Assembly: GCA_023238725.1 (NCBI GenBank)
Contig: CM041550.1
Coordinates: 9,378,440-9,442,439, forward strand
Direction: 5' to 3'
Source of the DNA: Scortum barcoo
Lineage: Eukaryota; Chordata; Actinopteri; Centrarchiformes; Terapontidae
Length of the DNA: 64,000 nt
The notes beneath the pieces were generated by a model. The model saw only the letters and a list, made by a program, of their open reading frames with translations, was not told where the DNA came from and ran no database searches. Both the position numbers and the translations under genes were made by a program. Positions 37,901 to 49,944 of this stretch are shown here, piece by piece; position 1 is the stretch's first letter, and every line of letters begins with the position of its first letter.

Positions 37901-40900
37901 TAAAGAACTCTTTAAATAATCAAAAAAAACGTTTATTTTCTTAAACAGTAAAGATAAAATGCATAAAAAAGGCATAAAAAAAGCTGAACAAACATGTTTT
38001 ATTTGTAGATACTACATGTTCTGTGGTCTCTGTGAAGATTATCCAAAGACAGACTACAGTATCATGCTGGTTTTCTGGCAACATTTATGGGATTAAATAA
38101 TGTGACATAAAATAGAAAAGTTAAATAAATAAAAGTTATTACAATCCATCCTGAAAACTGCAGCTCGAGCGCCCCCTGCTGGCACTTTAGCCTTCACCAT
38201 GTTGCGTGATGGAGCACAAGTCAGCGCTGTAAAGATGAAAATGGCTCTTCTATGCTCTTTGTGGTTCTTGACAGTAAGTAAGAGGTTTTTTATTGTTTTT
38301 TTTTTCTTTTTTAACAGGTCACACATAACAGAGGAAGACACTTTCAAAGCCTCCACCACCACCACCACCATCACCCCTCTTCTACTTGCAACCACATCCT
38401 CCAGGTTCAGCAGCACCACCAGCAGCTCTACTGCAGGCTCGCCCACCGAGGCCGCCGACCCGTACATCACGCCCTCCACCACAGCGTCCACCCCGGCCCT
38501 GCGGACCTCTGCAGCGCACCCAACTCACCGCATGTCGCCCAGCCAGACCCAGGGGCCCTCAACAGGCGTGGCTGACCCCACCAACACCACCACCTTGCAG
38601 ATAGAAACGAGCACGGGCACTCTGGGAATCACCACGGCTCGCAGCCAGCACATCACCACCACCACCACCCCCACCACCCACAGCACCCCAACCAGGAGCA
38701 CAGTGACTCTGCAGACCACCGGGAAACAGACGGAGAGGGGAACTACACAGCTGGTGACGTCGCCCACCGACAGTCCCACCATGGCACCGCCCCCGCCGCC
38801 GAGTCAGTGCTTTACACTCTGTCTTCGTTTTAAATAGAAATCCTTGGCATGCAGTTTTTCAAAGCAGGGATGAGTCTCATTTCTTTGCCTAGCTCTGTAA
38901 CTCTTACTGTTCATGGTAGCTACTACTCCAAAGAATTTACTCTGACTAAAGTTTACCAAAGACTCGGTGTTTAGCACATTTATGTGGATGTAAATGTTGC
39001 ATTTAAAAGTTGTGAAAAAGTTGGACTGGACTCAGAAACTCAGCTCATATTTTGAACACAGTCATACAATCCAAATAATGCAAGGCAAAACTAAGATAGA
39101 TTCAGATTCAAATTCAGATTTATTAGTCATATTTAGGTTAACTCAGGGTCAACTATACAATGAAATGTGTCGAACGAGAGCAGTAACAGCATTAAGGTAA
39201 AAAGTAATAACATAGAATATAAATTTAGATAGATCAAATTTAAGATAAAGTAAGTAATAGCTGAAATGCAATGAAATATTATACTGTATACATAAACAAA
39301 AATGAAAGTGTATGCAGAAGTATTGCATGTTGGGTATGTGTCAGTAGCAACAGTAATGGTTTATGGTGCATTTATCAGAAAGCAGATATTAATAACAAAT
39401 GATATTTCCTTTCATAAGGCTGTTATAAGGTATAACGTCATCAACAGTGATCGTATGACAGAATTCGATGGGTGATTTAGGCGTTAGTTAATGCCTTGCA
39501 TGATGCGTGGTTTAATATGGTATACATTTCTCTAATATGCAGCTTAATATGACTCTGATGCTGATTCCACTGCTGTGATCTTTCTGCTCGATTTTATGGG
39601 TGTGAATCCACTTTACTATATATGCCAAATAATCACACTGTTTTCTGCTTCTTTTAAAGTGCTCGATTTCTTCTCTGCTCTTCTCTCTGAACCGCAGGAG
39701 ACCCCTGCGTGTCAAACCCTTGCATGAACGGCGGGATGTGTGTGAGCTATAAAGGGCATCAGTACATCTGCCACTGTCAGCAGGCATGGACAGGACCCAA
39801 CTGCACCCAGGGTCAGCCTTTCTCCTCTTCTTCCTGACAGTTTCATATTATGCTAAGGCTAGTATTGAGGTTTATGCATTCACTGAAGGCCCTTTTTAAA
39901 TAAAATATTACAATACCTGCATGTGTTTAGATATGGATGAGTGTGAGAGGGACCCCTGCCCAGCCGGGTCCAGGTGTGTGAACACGCGAGGCTCCTTCAG
40001 CTGCGAATGTCCGCTCGGCTTTGACCTGGAGGACGGACGCACCTGCACCAAAGGTACAGTATAACAGAATTAAAATATAATAAAGAAAATATAACACCTG
40101 TGAGGCTATAATTCAGTCACACAAGATGAAAACACACAAACATAAAGTGCGTGTTAATTCTCTTGTCAGAGTTGTTGATTCACCAACAGCGTTTTCTTTT
40201 TTTTTTCTCCCTTCACAGCAAAGACGTTCCTGGGGACTTTCAGCGTTAACAGACTCCCACACGACCCCGTTGTCTTCAGGAGCTCCACCATGCATGAGAT
40301 CCAGAGAGAGATCATTCAGCTGGTGAGAGGCAGTCCACATCACTGCTCATTTCTGACCAGCTCTCCATTTGGCATATGTGTGTGTATAGACATATATGTT
40401 TATATCTGATACACACCCTCTCTTCCTGTCTTCACCCCAGCTCAATGCTTCATTGTCCGTCTTCCGAGGTTACAGCCGCTCAACACTGAGTAAGAAGTAA
40501 GTCCTTGGCATCACTAAAACTTTATTTCTGTAATGTGGCAAAAGGAAACAGTGGTATAATTATATGTAAACCTTTTGTACATCTGTATTCAGCCTTTATT
40601 TAAGTAAATCTAGCACTATATATATTCATTAAAAAAGTGGAAAAACTTCCTAAACACCATGTCATTATTCAAAGTTTTCAATAAAAAATCAATTTGTTTC
40701 AAAAAACAGACAAGCACATTTGAGACTAAATGATACAATATGGACGTTTGGTCAGTGTTGACGTGTGCACTGACCTCCGCTCTCTTCCCTGCAGAGGAGA
40801 GGACGGGGTTCGTACCTTAGCTGTCAGCATGTTCTCCCTTTCCACCGATGTGACAAGCGCCGAGGTCTCCAACAGCATCCAGATGTTTCTCAGCAACTGC

Positions 40901-42645
40901 AGCTCCTCGCTGGCCCACTGCCGGATGGTCCTGCACCACCAGCTCTCTTATCATGGTAAATATTATAGTTACAGTAAACGTAAAATCGTTTAAACCAAAT
41001 CTAAGATGGTTCTATCTGCATCCTTTGAATGTGATTGAAGGCACACCACCTAAATTAACTGTGTGTACATTTACAGCCACTAGAGGGTGCAATTTAGCCA
41101 TAAATACCTGTATGTAATCTCATGAAAGTCCCTCAATATGACAATGAGCTCATATATGAAGTAGCTGCTACTCATTGTGTCCAAGTCATGATCAGATCCC
41201 TGTGTTTCTGTAGTCCTGATTAAATCTGTGTGTTCCAGTGGAAAGCCTGTGTGTGGCCCAGAAGACCCAGTGTGACACAGAGCGCTCCACCTGCATAGAC
41301 AACAGCGGCTCGACTTCCTGCCAGTGTCTTGAAGGATACTACAAACACAACCCCGACGACCTGTCCTGCTTAGGTGAGCTGAGAGAGTGAATTACTGTGA
41401 GGCTGTGTGTTTTTTTTTTGAAATACTAAATACATTAATGAGGGAGCATAACGGAGAATAAAGCACTTTTTAACCTGATTAAAATGTTTTACACCCAAAA
41501 ACTACTGCAGTGGGAAAGGACAACCAAATAAGCTTTTCCTGTAAATGAGGGGAAAAGTAGATTTTTCTGAATTTTTTTAACACCAAATGCACTGAAATTA
41601 ATGCGACAGAATATTATCAAAACATTATTGGCTTATGATGTCTTATTGGATGTTTTTATGTTTCAGATTGCGGGGATGGCTACAAGCTGGAAAACGGCAC
41701 CTGTGTTCCGTAAGTTCAGTTTAATTAATTTTTTCCTCACAGTGACAATCCAGTTACACTGACAGATTTAAGACCACCTTCTCACTACAGAGCCTGTTTC
41801 TACTTTTTTCAGGTGCATGTTTGGATTCGGAGGATTCAACTGTGGAAATTGTAAGTGGCCTCAAAAACCTCTGAGCAAAAAAAAAGATCATATTCAGTAA
41901 TAATGATGTTTTTGTTAACTTAAATCACACTTGCTGTTGTGATCTTTACATATGTTTTTAAAGTTACCTTCATTAGTTTACGGTCTGCTTATCATCCTTT
42001 TCTGACGTTGCAGTTTACAAGCTGATTGCAGTCGTGGTGTCACCTGCAGGGGGCGCTCTGCTCCTCATCCTCATCATCGCTCTCATTGTCACCTGTTGCA
42101 AGTAAGGCTGCTGTTATTATCAAGTATTTAAACAGAAACGTAATAGATCAGTTTCAAAGGTTTGATTAAGTGAATAATGTGGAAGTGTGGCAAAGGTTTA
42201 ACTTCTGTGAAATGTTTGATCTCTTAGGAGAGACAAGAATGACATCAACAAGATCATCTTCAAGAGCGGAGACCTACAGATGTCCCCATATGCAGACTTC
42301 CCCAAAAATAACCGCATATCCATGGAGTGGGGCCGAGAGACCATCGAGATGCAAGAGAACGGCAGCACCAAGAACCTGCTGCAGATGACCGACATTTACT
42401 ACTCTGTAAGGAGACATGCAGCATGCAACTGATGAAATCACTGCATCAGACAGGGAGAGTCGTGTTACTTAAACGCATCTTTCTGTGCTCTCTTCCCTCA
42501 GCCCGCGCTGCGTAACTCGGACCTGGAGAGAAACGGCCTGTACCCGTTCACCGGCCTGCCGGGCTCTCGACACTCATGCATCTACCCCGCCCAGTGGAAC
42601 CCCTCCTTCATCAGCGACGATTCACGGAGAAGAGACTATTTCTAA
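31964..42645 (+). CDS. heg1: Heart of glass (HEG1), complete, 14 coding exons
   Basis: Type I endothelial membrane protein; in zebrafish and mouse it acts with the CCM proteins in heart and vessel development, its tail binding the KRIT1 FERM domain. Exons: 31964-32225, 36492-37491, 38318-38802, 39698-39811, 39931-40053, 40219-40322, 40441-40496, 40795-40955, 41239-41373, 41667-41709, 41813-41850, 42014-42101, 42228-42405, 42502-42645; 2931 nt, 976 aa, close to zebrafish heg as I remember it and shorter than human (about 1381). In order: signal peptide (LGLSLSVLVLGLPGPLCAG), Ser/Thr-rich mucin-like region in exons 1-3 with many N-x-S/T sites, an EGF domain (DPCVSNPCMNGGMCVSY), a calcium-binding EGF domain (DMDECERDPCPAGSRC), a SEA-like stretch (KTFLGTFSVNRLP), a further Cys-rich EGF-like part, a membrane helix (PAGGALLLILIIALIVTCC), and a cytoplasmic tail ending SFISDDSRRRDYF, the KRIT1-binding tail. 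The variable length lies in the mucin region. Confidence 0.96.
32226..36491 (+). other. heg1: heg1 intron 1
   Basis: 4.3 kb first intron, a usual place for regulatory elements, though none can be shown here. It contains an open stretch near 33075-33288 discussed in the findings and purine-rich GAGA runs near 34636-34690. No exon fits between exons 1 and 2 by phase. Confidence 0.6.
37492..38317 (+). other. heg1: heg1 intron 2
   Basis: AT-rich 826 bp intron separating the two mucin-domain exons, with a T-rich acceptor tract ending TTTTTAACAG. Nothing else recognised. Confidence 0.8.
38803..39697 (+). other. heg1: heg1 intron 3 with diverged repeat
   Basis: Around 39105-39340 is sequence of the type TTCAGATTTATTAGTCATAT followed by CTATACAATGAAATG, resembling the dispersed fish repeat noted at 8397 and 58700. 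The rest is AT-rich. Confidence 0.45.
40956..41238 (+). other. heg1: heg1 intron 8
   Basis: AT-rich short intron, no features seen. Confidence 0.7.
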
Positions 42646-43800
42646 CTGCCCTCACCTTGAACACACACACACAAAAATTTACCATCTCTTTGTAAAGATT
42701 TGTTGTGATGGCTTTCTGTCACAGTGACAATGCTAATGTGTTAGCCGCACAGTTTTGGAGAGCCCATTTGATCATCTTCATTCGGGGATGTGCACTAACT
42801 ATGTAAATGTGTGTGTGGATGTTATGGAGGGGCACATTTTTTGCAAGTAAAATGTTCCCTCAGAGCGTTCTTGTGTGACCATTTCAGCGTCTTTGCATGT
42901 TTTAGCTCATTTCTTCCAGCTCACATGTTAAAACTGCTGCTGTGGCGTTAAAGACTGTTTAATGTGTTTTTCCTGCCTCTCCAGGCTGCCACTGATTCTC
43001 ATTTACTTCACTCTGTGATGGAAAACAATTTGCGTTCGCTTGAAACGCGCTTGAGGTAGTTGATCCATGACAGTAAACATCGTATCTGCCTCTCCCGTTG
43101 TTGTCAGAGTTACTGTATGTTGTTGGAAATGCAGATATGACGTTCACAGAAATGAATGTCTGCCAGGAATGTGGGAAGACATTTCAGTTAAAGTGTATAA
43201 GACGTGTGGTGAATAGAACAAAACATGCAAAAATAAGTGAATATGTGCATGCCACTGCTGTGATTTGAAAAGAATCAGTTTCTTCTAAGATAATGGTCTG
43301 AAGTTAAAGTATTGATGGAGCAAGACAACAACAAACCACTGAAGGATGCACAAAGGTCGGTTTTATGCCTCTGAAGATGTTTATTTATTCCCTGTGTGTC
43401 GAAGTCCTTCACATGTAGCATAATGGACATCTCATACACACACTGACAGACGTAAGAGGGATAAACCTGTGGCTTTAAGTGTGTGTTTGTGTGTGTGTGT
43501 GAGTGGGTTTGTGTGTGTGTGAGTGTGTGTGATGTGTGTGTGTGTGTGTGAGTGTGAGTGAGAGTGCGTGAGAGTATTGGTGTGTATGTGAGGTGTGCGT
43601 ATGTGTGCAGCGTAATTATCTGTATACCTGAAGGATAGTAACTGTCAATAAGTGTTTGAAGGTAAAGATGTATCATAATTAGTTTGCTATTTCTGACATG
43701 GAGTATTATTTTTTATGTGACCGTTTTCTTCCTTTGTGTTGATATGATTCTGGCGTTTTAGTCAGACGTGCTTATTTAAATAAAAAAAGAAAATGCTGAT
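42646..43800 (+). other. heg1: heg1 3' UTR with TG-rich tract
   Basis: Probable 3' UTR of about 1.15 kb ending at the AATAAA at 43779-43784. Within it a TG-rich tract spans about 43479-43570, with interruptions GAGTG and GATG. An alternative shorter UTR cannot be excluded. Confidence 0.5.
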
Positions 43801-45950
43801 TCTAAATGTTTTTGCTTAAATGTTTTAATTTGAATTTACAGACTTAAAAATGCTTCAAAGTTAAATGTGTTGCAGAAGCGGTGTTGCATATTTATATCAA
43901 TTGAGTTTATTCAGAGTTTATTCTGCCAAAACCAAAAAATGAGTTTTCAGAGCTTTCAGTCGCACCTCAAGGTTTGCATCGGAGGATGGAGTCTGCTCAG
44001 TTGCCATGGAGATAGCTTAGTTATAATCACAAGTAGTTAAGTACCTTACTTTACGTGATGCGACCACCTAAGTATATTATCATTTATTCATCTATATTAT
44101 GAGGAAAATGCAAAATGATGAAGAACATTTAATTGAAATCTACAGAAAGAGAAAAAAAATCAGTAAGTGAATCTTGAGTTAAGACTATATTGTTAATTTG
44201 AAATTAGATGAAAATTGCACTGAACAAGAGAATAAGGCAGAGTTTTTTCTGATGTGGGCACGTGCCAAGATTATACATTTCTACAGCGAATTGAATAATC
44301 CTCAAGCTGTGTACTGTTAAAATACATTACATTACAAACACCACTGTGATTATTGGAAGCCTGGCCTTGATAATGAAACGTCCTTTGTGTTTTGTGTCTC
44401 TTTTATTCAGCCCTAATTTGTTGAGTGAGTCTGAAGTACTACAGTGAAACAAATATTAATTAATATATAGTTTGTTCTGTATACAAGAGACAAAACACAA
44501 AAACACAATCTTAATTTGTACAAAGATAAAGATATTCTATCTGGATATTCATTTATTTGTGGATTAAGTCTTACATGTATTCTGGTCCTCTGAAGTTGGT
44601 TCCCTGTAGGTGATGCATAGCACATAGGGCTCACCACCACATTTGAGTACTTAGGACAAACCAGTGCATGCTGGGATATGGCTCAAAAGTTTCCCTAAAA
44701 AGGAAAACATTAATAAATATCTATACTGTGCATGGTTTCTTCTTAAATATGCTCATGATCATATTTTCTATCTATCTATCTATGGTAGATACTTAACAAA
44801 CTAACTACCTGATCAAAAATCCTTCATTCTTCAGATCCTCATGTAATGGCAACAGCAACAACAGATCGAGTAAGCAGCAGAAGGGAAGTGGAAAAGGACA
44901 GTGCATCCAAAGTAAAATAATGTTAAGCAGTTTTTAACGTGATTTAATAATTATGCATTACCTGGAGAGGACGTCTGTGTGCACAGCTACCTCTTATCTA
45001 AATATTTACTCCATATTATGTGTTTTTCTGGAGGCTTAATGATGCTGTATATACAAGAGGATGAAGTTGAGCGCTGCTTTGGGCACAGGGAAAATATTTG
45101 CAATGTACCACATCTACATAATACAATATGCAAATAAATAACCTCAAATTGGGTAAACATTACATGAGTTTTGTAACTATTTCTTGGAAAACAACATAGA
45201 GAGTTATTGTAATTTTGCAATTATGGTGTAATTACCAAAAAAATGCACAGAAGTACTGGGCAGGTGGATAAAATGTCAATTCTTGAGGAAGAACAAATAC
45301 TCTGAGTGTTATTATCTTCTGTACGGAAGCAAAATTTGATAAAACTATGAAATATCATGTTTTGGAGAGAGCCAGGCTGGCTGTTTTATGCTAAACTAAG
45401 CTGATCACTCCCTGGCTCTAGCTCTGTACGTCATCAAACTCCCGGCAAGAAGGGGAACAGGCATATTGAAGAGCATTTCGAACTACTCCTTTATTCTTAT
45501 TTAGTTTCAAGGGATATCAGGTGGACGCAGACATGTGTATGGTTCTGATGTAACTTTACGATTGGATGCAAAGTTAATGTTGTAACTCTGTTGTTTACTG
45601 TTTGTAGTGTAAGTGCATTGATTGTTGACTATGTATTTTATTTGAATATGGACTTGAGGAAGAGTAGGTGCTGCCTTGGCAACAACAGGTCTCCCAGTGG
45701 GCTAAAAAACAATCACGTCAGCGCCACACATGTTGTAATAAGTGTACACTGTCTACATTGTGTAAACAAACACAACGCGATGCTACATCTAAAATGTGAT
45801 CAAACAACAACTAACACGACCATGTAGAGCTGTTGTGTTCCACGTATATGTTGTCAGGTGAGGTACATCACATGAACATATGCTACATGCATTGATATTC
45901 CTTCCTTTGTGGGTGCGCTTGTTTACATAATGTATACGACTGCTCTGGCC
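43801..45950. other. Intergenic DNA between heg1 and the receptor cluster
   Basis: AT-rich; a (TATC)n run lies near 44768-44784. No exon or RNA gene recognised. In mammals the genes after HEG1 (MUC13, ITGB5) would be expected here, and no trace of them was seen. Confidence 0.55.
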
Positions 45951-45951
45951 C

Positions 45952-45959
45952 ATTTGCAT
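45952..45959 (+). promoter_or_regulatory. Octamer (ATTTGCAT) upstream of receptor 1
   Basis: Exact POU-domain octamer about 120 bp before the receptor 1 start codon. It matters because comparable octamers precede receptors 2 and 3. A single 8-mer is weak evidence by itself. Confidence 0.4.
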
Positions 45960-46076
45960 TGGTTTCCCCCGCTTACCTAAAGTCTCTTAGAGCAGAAGGT
46001 GAGGCTCAAAACACCGGAGCACACACATACAGAGGCACAACTCCTTTTTTGATATTTTAACTTTTTGAAACCGCCA

Positions 46077-47099
46077 ATGGAGCATACGTTGATACGATAC
46101 GCTGATCTCAGCGAGCAGGCTTTCGTGTCAATCAACAGTCCACTCAACTTCTTGAACCTCGCTGCAAACATCTTCTTTGCGTGTTGCTTGGTCCTCCAAC
46201 CGTGTGGCAGACAAAGACTCAAGCAGCCTGTAAAGACACTACTGGGATCCCTTGTCTGGTGTTCAGTTCTTTGCTCAGTCTCTTTGACTTCAACATATTG
46301 GCTATCAAAGGAAAGTAGCTTTAAAATGTTTGCCGTGTCCTATGCGATTTCCCTGTACTATGTCTACAATAGCATGACGTGTTCCGTTTGGCTGAACTTT
46401 TACTACTACATCCAGATTGTCCCGTCACAGAGAGCTCTTTTGATCTGGGTAAAGAGGAACATCCGATCCGTCATCTCCGTGGCTTTGGCTCTTGATGCAA
46501 TGCTTTTTGCGCTCAGCTGCGCCGTGGTTCTTGCAGAAATGCTAATGTTCAGTGGGTTCACTCATGTCAACGGTACATGGACGGTGGATCGCTTTGATGA
46601 CCTGTTCATCACTGGCCAAGCTTGTCTCTTCGCCATAAGAATATACATGTTTATCTGTCTGTGTGTAATGATGGTTTCTAGCTTTTCCACGGTCCACTAC
46701 CTGCACAGACACATACAAAGTGTGGTACATGGTGGCAGCTCCTTCTCCACTCTGAGGATTCAAAGTCAGATGAGAGTCACCATCACTGGGATCTCTCAAG
46801 GAGTGCTGTACTTCCTCTGTACCGCTTACTATTTCTTGGATTCAGGCCTCTCCTACTTCTCCCAACACTTTGTGTTCAGTGTTTGGATCAACTTCACGGT
46901 CACCTCCCTGTACATATCAGGCACCACGATTAACCTGGGCATCGGTCAGGCTACATTCAGGCAAAGGATAGTCAATATGTGGAAGGCACTCAGAGCGCTG
47001 GCTGGTATTGGCGTGGTAACGCACGATATGACAAAGCACTCCATTCATTTGACATCAGGAGAAATAGCCAGTACTGTAACTCTTGATGTCAAGATGTGA
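46077..47099 (+). CDS. Seven-transmembrane chemoreceptor-like protein, copy 1 (T2R-like)
   Basis: Intronless 340-aa gene. Start is the ATG at 46077 (MEHTLIRY); the frame is open slightly further upstream but without an ATG. Seven hydrophobic segments and a short extracellular amino terminus fit the T2R/V1R lineage of chemosensory GPCRs. Visible landmarks: LNLAANIFFACC (membrane segment 1 Asn), VWLNFYYYIQIVPSQRALLI followed by WVKRNI (comparable to the T2R FYFLKIA...FLWLKWRI pattern), VHYLHRHIQSV then QMRVTITGISQGVLYFLC (comparable to T2R HVRA.K), and ISGTTINLGIGQATFRQR after segment 7. It is the most diverged of the three copies. A putative AATAAA lies at 47142-47147. Identity as a GPCR is fairly secure; assignment to T2R rather than V1R/ORA or an unnamed fish family is tentative. 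Confidence 0.75.
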   Translation: MEHTLIRYADLSEQAFVSINSPLNFLNLAANIFFACCLVLQPCGRQRLKQPVKTLLGSLVWCSVLCSVSLTSTYWLSKESSFKMFAVSYAISLYYVYNSMTCSVWLNFYYYIQIVPSQRALLIWVKRNIRSVISVALALDAMLFALSCAVVLAEMLMFSGFTHVNGTWTVDRFDDLFITGQACLFAIRIYMFICLCVMMVSSFSTVHYLHRHIQSVVHGGSSFSTLRIQSQMRVTITGISQGVLYFLCTAYYFLDSGLSYFSQHFVFSVWINFTVTSLYISGTTINLGIGQATFRQRIVNMWKALRALAGIGVVTHDMTKHSIHLTSGEIASTVTLDVKM

Positions 47100-47731
47100 T
47101 TGGTCGACTGTGGAACATGACGGTGTCATGAGGTTTAGTTTAATAAAACTTTTTATGGCATAGTGAAATAAATAGAAATGTCCTTTTTTTCAGTCCAGTG
47201 GGTTTTATTGTTGCCGGACACTGCCAGAGGAGGTTTTCTCCATGCTGAGACAAACAGATGATAATGTGCAGAAATCAAAAGAAGGCAAAAAGAGGTAGCA
47301 ATGATTGCATATAAACAAGCTTTTCTTCTTTTTTTTATAAGAGCTGTACGATCTCATTTAAGCACGATGCAAAAAGATGATGAATGGAGTGGCGACTGTA
47401 TACCAGTGATTTCACAGTAATATGTTTTATTTGCATTTTTTTATTTGCCTGTGATGCAAATACCCCAGGTTTGCTACACATAGAGGAGTACCTCACACGT
47501 TTTGTCAGTAGAAACGCTGCAAGGAACAAACACACCGAGATGGAGACAATGGACTGAAGAGATGGAGACAATGGACTGAAAGGACTTCTGTGCACACCTT
47601 TCAGCAACCTCTCAGAACGAGGACCACAAACGTCAGAAAGGACTGGAGAACACTGAGTGATCTGCAGACTTTAATAGTGCAAACCGGCCATCGTTTCAAC
47701 AACACTGTCTCTCTCAGAGTGATAACTGAGG
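47100..47731. other. Spacer between receptors 1 and 2, with promoter-like block
   Basis: AT-rich spacer. Its right part (from about 47420) resembles the region upstream of receptor 3, carries octamer motifs, and includes a perfect 22-bp tandem duplication at 47537-47580. Confidence 0.6.
47429..47461 (+). promoter_or_regulatory. Octamer cluster upstream of receptor 2
   Basis: ATTTGCAT at 47429-47436, then a 19-bp inverted pair ATTTGCCTGTGATGCAAAT at 47443-47461. The second half is an exact octamer on the minus strand. It sits about 270 bp before the receptor 2 ATG and aligns with 49818-49836 upstream of receptor 3. Confidence 0.5.
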
Positions 47732-48652
47732 ATGGACTTACTAACCTGCGGCCTGATTAACGGGCCTTTTGTTGTTTTCAACACCATTGCTAATGCCTTT
47801 TTCATCTTTTGCATGGTCTGCCCACTTCACGAAAAACGGATCAAGCAACCCCTGAAGTTCCTCCTGGGGTCCTTGATTTGCTGCACAGTAACTTATATGA
47901 TGTCGGGTACTGTGATCTTCTTTTACCGGGGCTCGAGATTCATGGCCCAATACTCTGTGTTTATCTGGAGTTTGTCCCAAACTAAGAGCTCCTTCGTTTG
48001 GCTGAACTTCTTCTACTACACCCAGATTGTGCCTGCAAAGAGAGCTCTCTTCATCTGGATTAAGAGGAACATCAAACCCATCATCTACTGCATTTGGCTT
48101 GTTGAGATGACTTACAGTTTGTGTGATGTTAGTATCATGCTTATATTCTATCATAGTTTAACTGATCCTGTTTCTGATGTTGTCAGTTACAATTCCACAG
48201 TGGATGATTACACATTGTCTGGATTACAATCGAAATTAGTCATTTCAATGTCCATACGAAGGTTCCACTTGTTTATCAGTCTGTGTGTGATGGTGATGTC
48301 CAGTAGCTTCACTGTAGTCTACCTAAGCAGACACATGTGTCATATGTTGGAAAACGGACAGTCGACCTCATGCCCACGGTTCAGGGGTCAGGTGAGGGTC
48401 ACCGTCACTGGCATCCTACAGGGAGTCCTATACATGTTCTGCACAGTGTGGGACATGTACATGTTTTCATCAAAGCCCATTTTCATAAACGAATATAGTG
48501 ATTTCACTGTTTTCAACTTGTACATGTCAGGCACCACGTTCACCGTGGGAGCCGGTCAGGGTGTGTTCAGGCAGAGAGCCGCAGACATCTGGCTCAGAGC
48601 AGCTCAGTGCTGCAAAGCCCGCAAAGTACAACAGTCAGATCAAAGAGGATGA
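47732..48652 (+). CDS. Seven-transmembrane chemoreceptor-like protein, copy 2 (T2R-like)
   Basis: Intronless 306-aa gene starting MDLLTCGLINGP, so the first membrane segment begins almost at once. Landmarks as in copy 1: NTIANAFFIFC, KQPLKFLLGSL, VWLNFFYYTQIVPAKRALFI then WIKRNIKPII, SLCVMVMSSS, VVYLSRHMCHM, GQVRVTVTGILQGVLYMFC and MSGTTFTVGAGQGVFRQRAA. It is closely related to copy 3 in membrane and cytoplasmic parts but not in the second extracellular loop. That loop (around residues 140-170) has an N-x-T/S site in SYNSTVDD, as in many T2Rs. The reading frame is intact. Family assignment tentative as for copy 1. Confidence 0.78.
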   Translation: MDLLTCGLINGPFVVFNTIANAFFIFCMVCPLHEKRIKQPLKFLLGSLICCTVTYMMSGTVIFFYRGSRFMAQYSVFIWSLSQTKSSFVWLNFFYYTQIVPAKRALFIWIKRNIKPIIYCIWLVEMTYSLCDVSIMLIFYHSLTDPVSDVVSYNSTVDDYTLSGLQSKLVISMSIRRFHLFISLCVMVMSSSFTVVYLSRHMCHMLENGQSTSCPRFRGQVRVTVTGILQGVLYMFCTVWDMYMFSSKPIFINEYSDFTVFNLYMSGTTFTVGAGQGVFRQRAADIWLRAAQCCKARKVQQSDQRG

Positions 48653-49817
48653 TACTGAAGCTCAAATCAGACGAAGCTTGGAATATTAATGCAATGTTTA
48701 GAGACAATAGCTGCTTTCGTGCTTTAAAGGTCAAACTTTAATGTAGATTTGCTTTTGTATCACTACAATTTATAACCATAAATTCTGGTGTGTCTTAGGT
48801 CAAAACCTGCACTGTGATAAAAAAGTATTGTGTTGTTGTGTTACACACAGTTGTGCCCCATAAAAATGTAAAAAAAAAAAAAAAAGATATCTTGATAAAT
48901 GTTTTCATCGCTGTAAATGCTTGTCTTCTTCTTTTGTTATATGCATCAATTCAGAATTCAGTAACTGGAAGATTCAGGTCAAATTCCTAATAACAAAACT
49001 TGGTTTATTCATTCCTGTCATGATCCACATCATCCAGATTCAACAGGCGAACAATCTGCTATCCAACCCCTTCTAAAAGAGTTGCATGGGTCCTGGTCTT
49101 TCTGAAAAACTGCTGACTACTTTTAAACAAAAATCCCGTCTGTCAAAAAGCCGTATATAAACATGCAACATATTGTTTATAACACCCTATAAAGTAGTTA
49201 TATACAGGTCATGTGCACATAAACAGATAATTAATGATGACATAGTTAAACACAGTTGTAATAATACCAAATATATCTTCACTGGAGAGGTTATAATCAT
49301 TGGCAAACACTGCACATTAATGAACTACATTATAGTGTGCAATTACCCATGTATTAAATTGTTTAACCACGTATTAAATAAAAAAGATATATATGCAATG
49401 GTTTGTATCACAGGTAAAAGTGGTATAAGGCAGTACAACACACTTAATGAACCTGTAACTAAAAATGCTCCTTTAGTCTCATTTTTTTGCCTTTCCAGAC
49501 ACAGTTGGCTGCAGTTTGTTAAAGCCTCTCGGACTCAGGCACCAAAGTCAGGTCTTCCAGGTCATTTACCCAATGTTAACCTCACATTATCCTGCTACTG
49601 AGTTTCCACATACTGTGTAGATGCTGCAACTATCTGTCTAAATGATGTCACAGAAATGGCACGTGAATCAATCTGCTTGGAAAACTAATACTGTAAACAC
49701 AATGACAGATCATCATATTAAAAACAATTATCAATCCATGAAATTCAAACACAGTGTAATGTTTGTATTACTTTTTCTGGACAATTTCACCCTAATGTAT
49801 TTTATTTTCATATTCTG
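48653..49817. other. Spacer between receptors 2 and 3
   Basis: AT-rich, with a poly-A tract at 48869-48885. No further receptor copy or remnant recognised in either strand. Confidence 0.6.
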
Positions 49818-49836
49818 ATTTGCATGAGATGCAAAC
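49818..49836 (+). promoter_or_regulatory. Inverted octamer pair upstream of receptor 3
   Basis: ATTTGCATGAGATGCAAAC: an exact octamer followed by a one-mismatch octamer on the other strand. The spacing is the same as at 47443-47461. It lies about 110 bp before the receptor 3 ATG. Confidence 0.5.
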
Positions 49837-49944
49837 ACATCAGATTTGTTGCATCCCAAAGACTTGGAGTGCCTCACAGGCTTAATCTGTTTGCGCACTA
49901 CAAGGGAGGAGGATGCCAAAAGAGAGACAGCAAACAGAATAAAG

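Noticed and set aside
49160..49700. Search for a fourth, decayed receptor copy between copies 2 and 3
   Set aside because: No WLNFFYY, KRNIKP or RVTVTG-type remnant was found in any frame by eye.
47335..49919. Two minus-strand frames upstream of receptors 2 and 3 with similar peptides (FASQANKKMQIK / FASHANQNMKIK)
   Set aside because: The similarity is explained by the duplicated promoter block read backwards; frames are short and have no other support.
49846..49944. Extended amino terminus for receptor 3 (33 extra codons)
   Set aside because: The aligned start of receptor 2 corresponds to 49945, and the upstream codons have no membrane or signal character.
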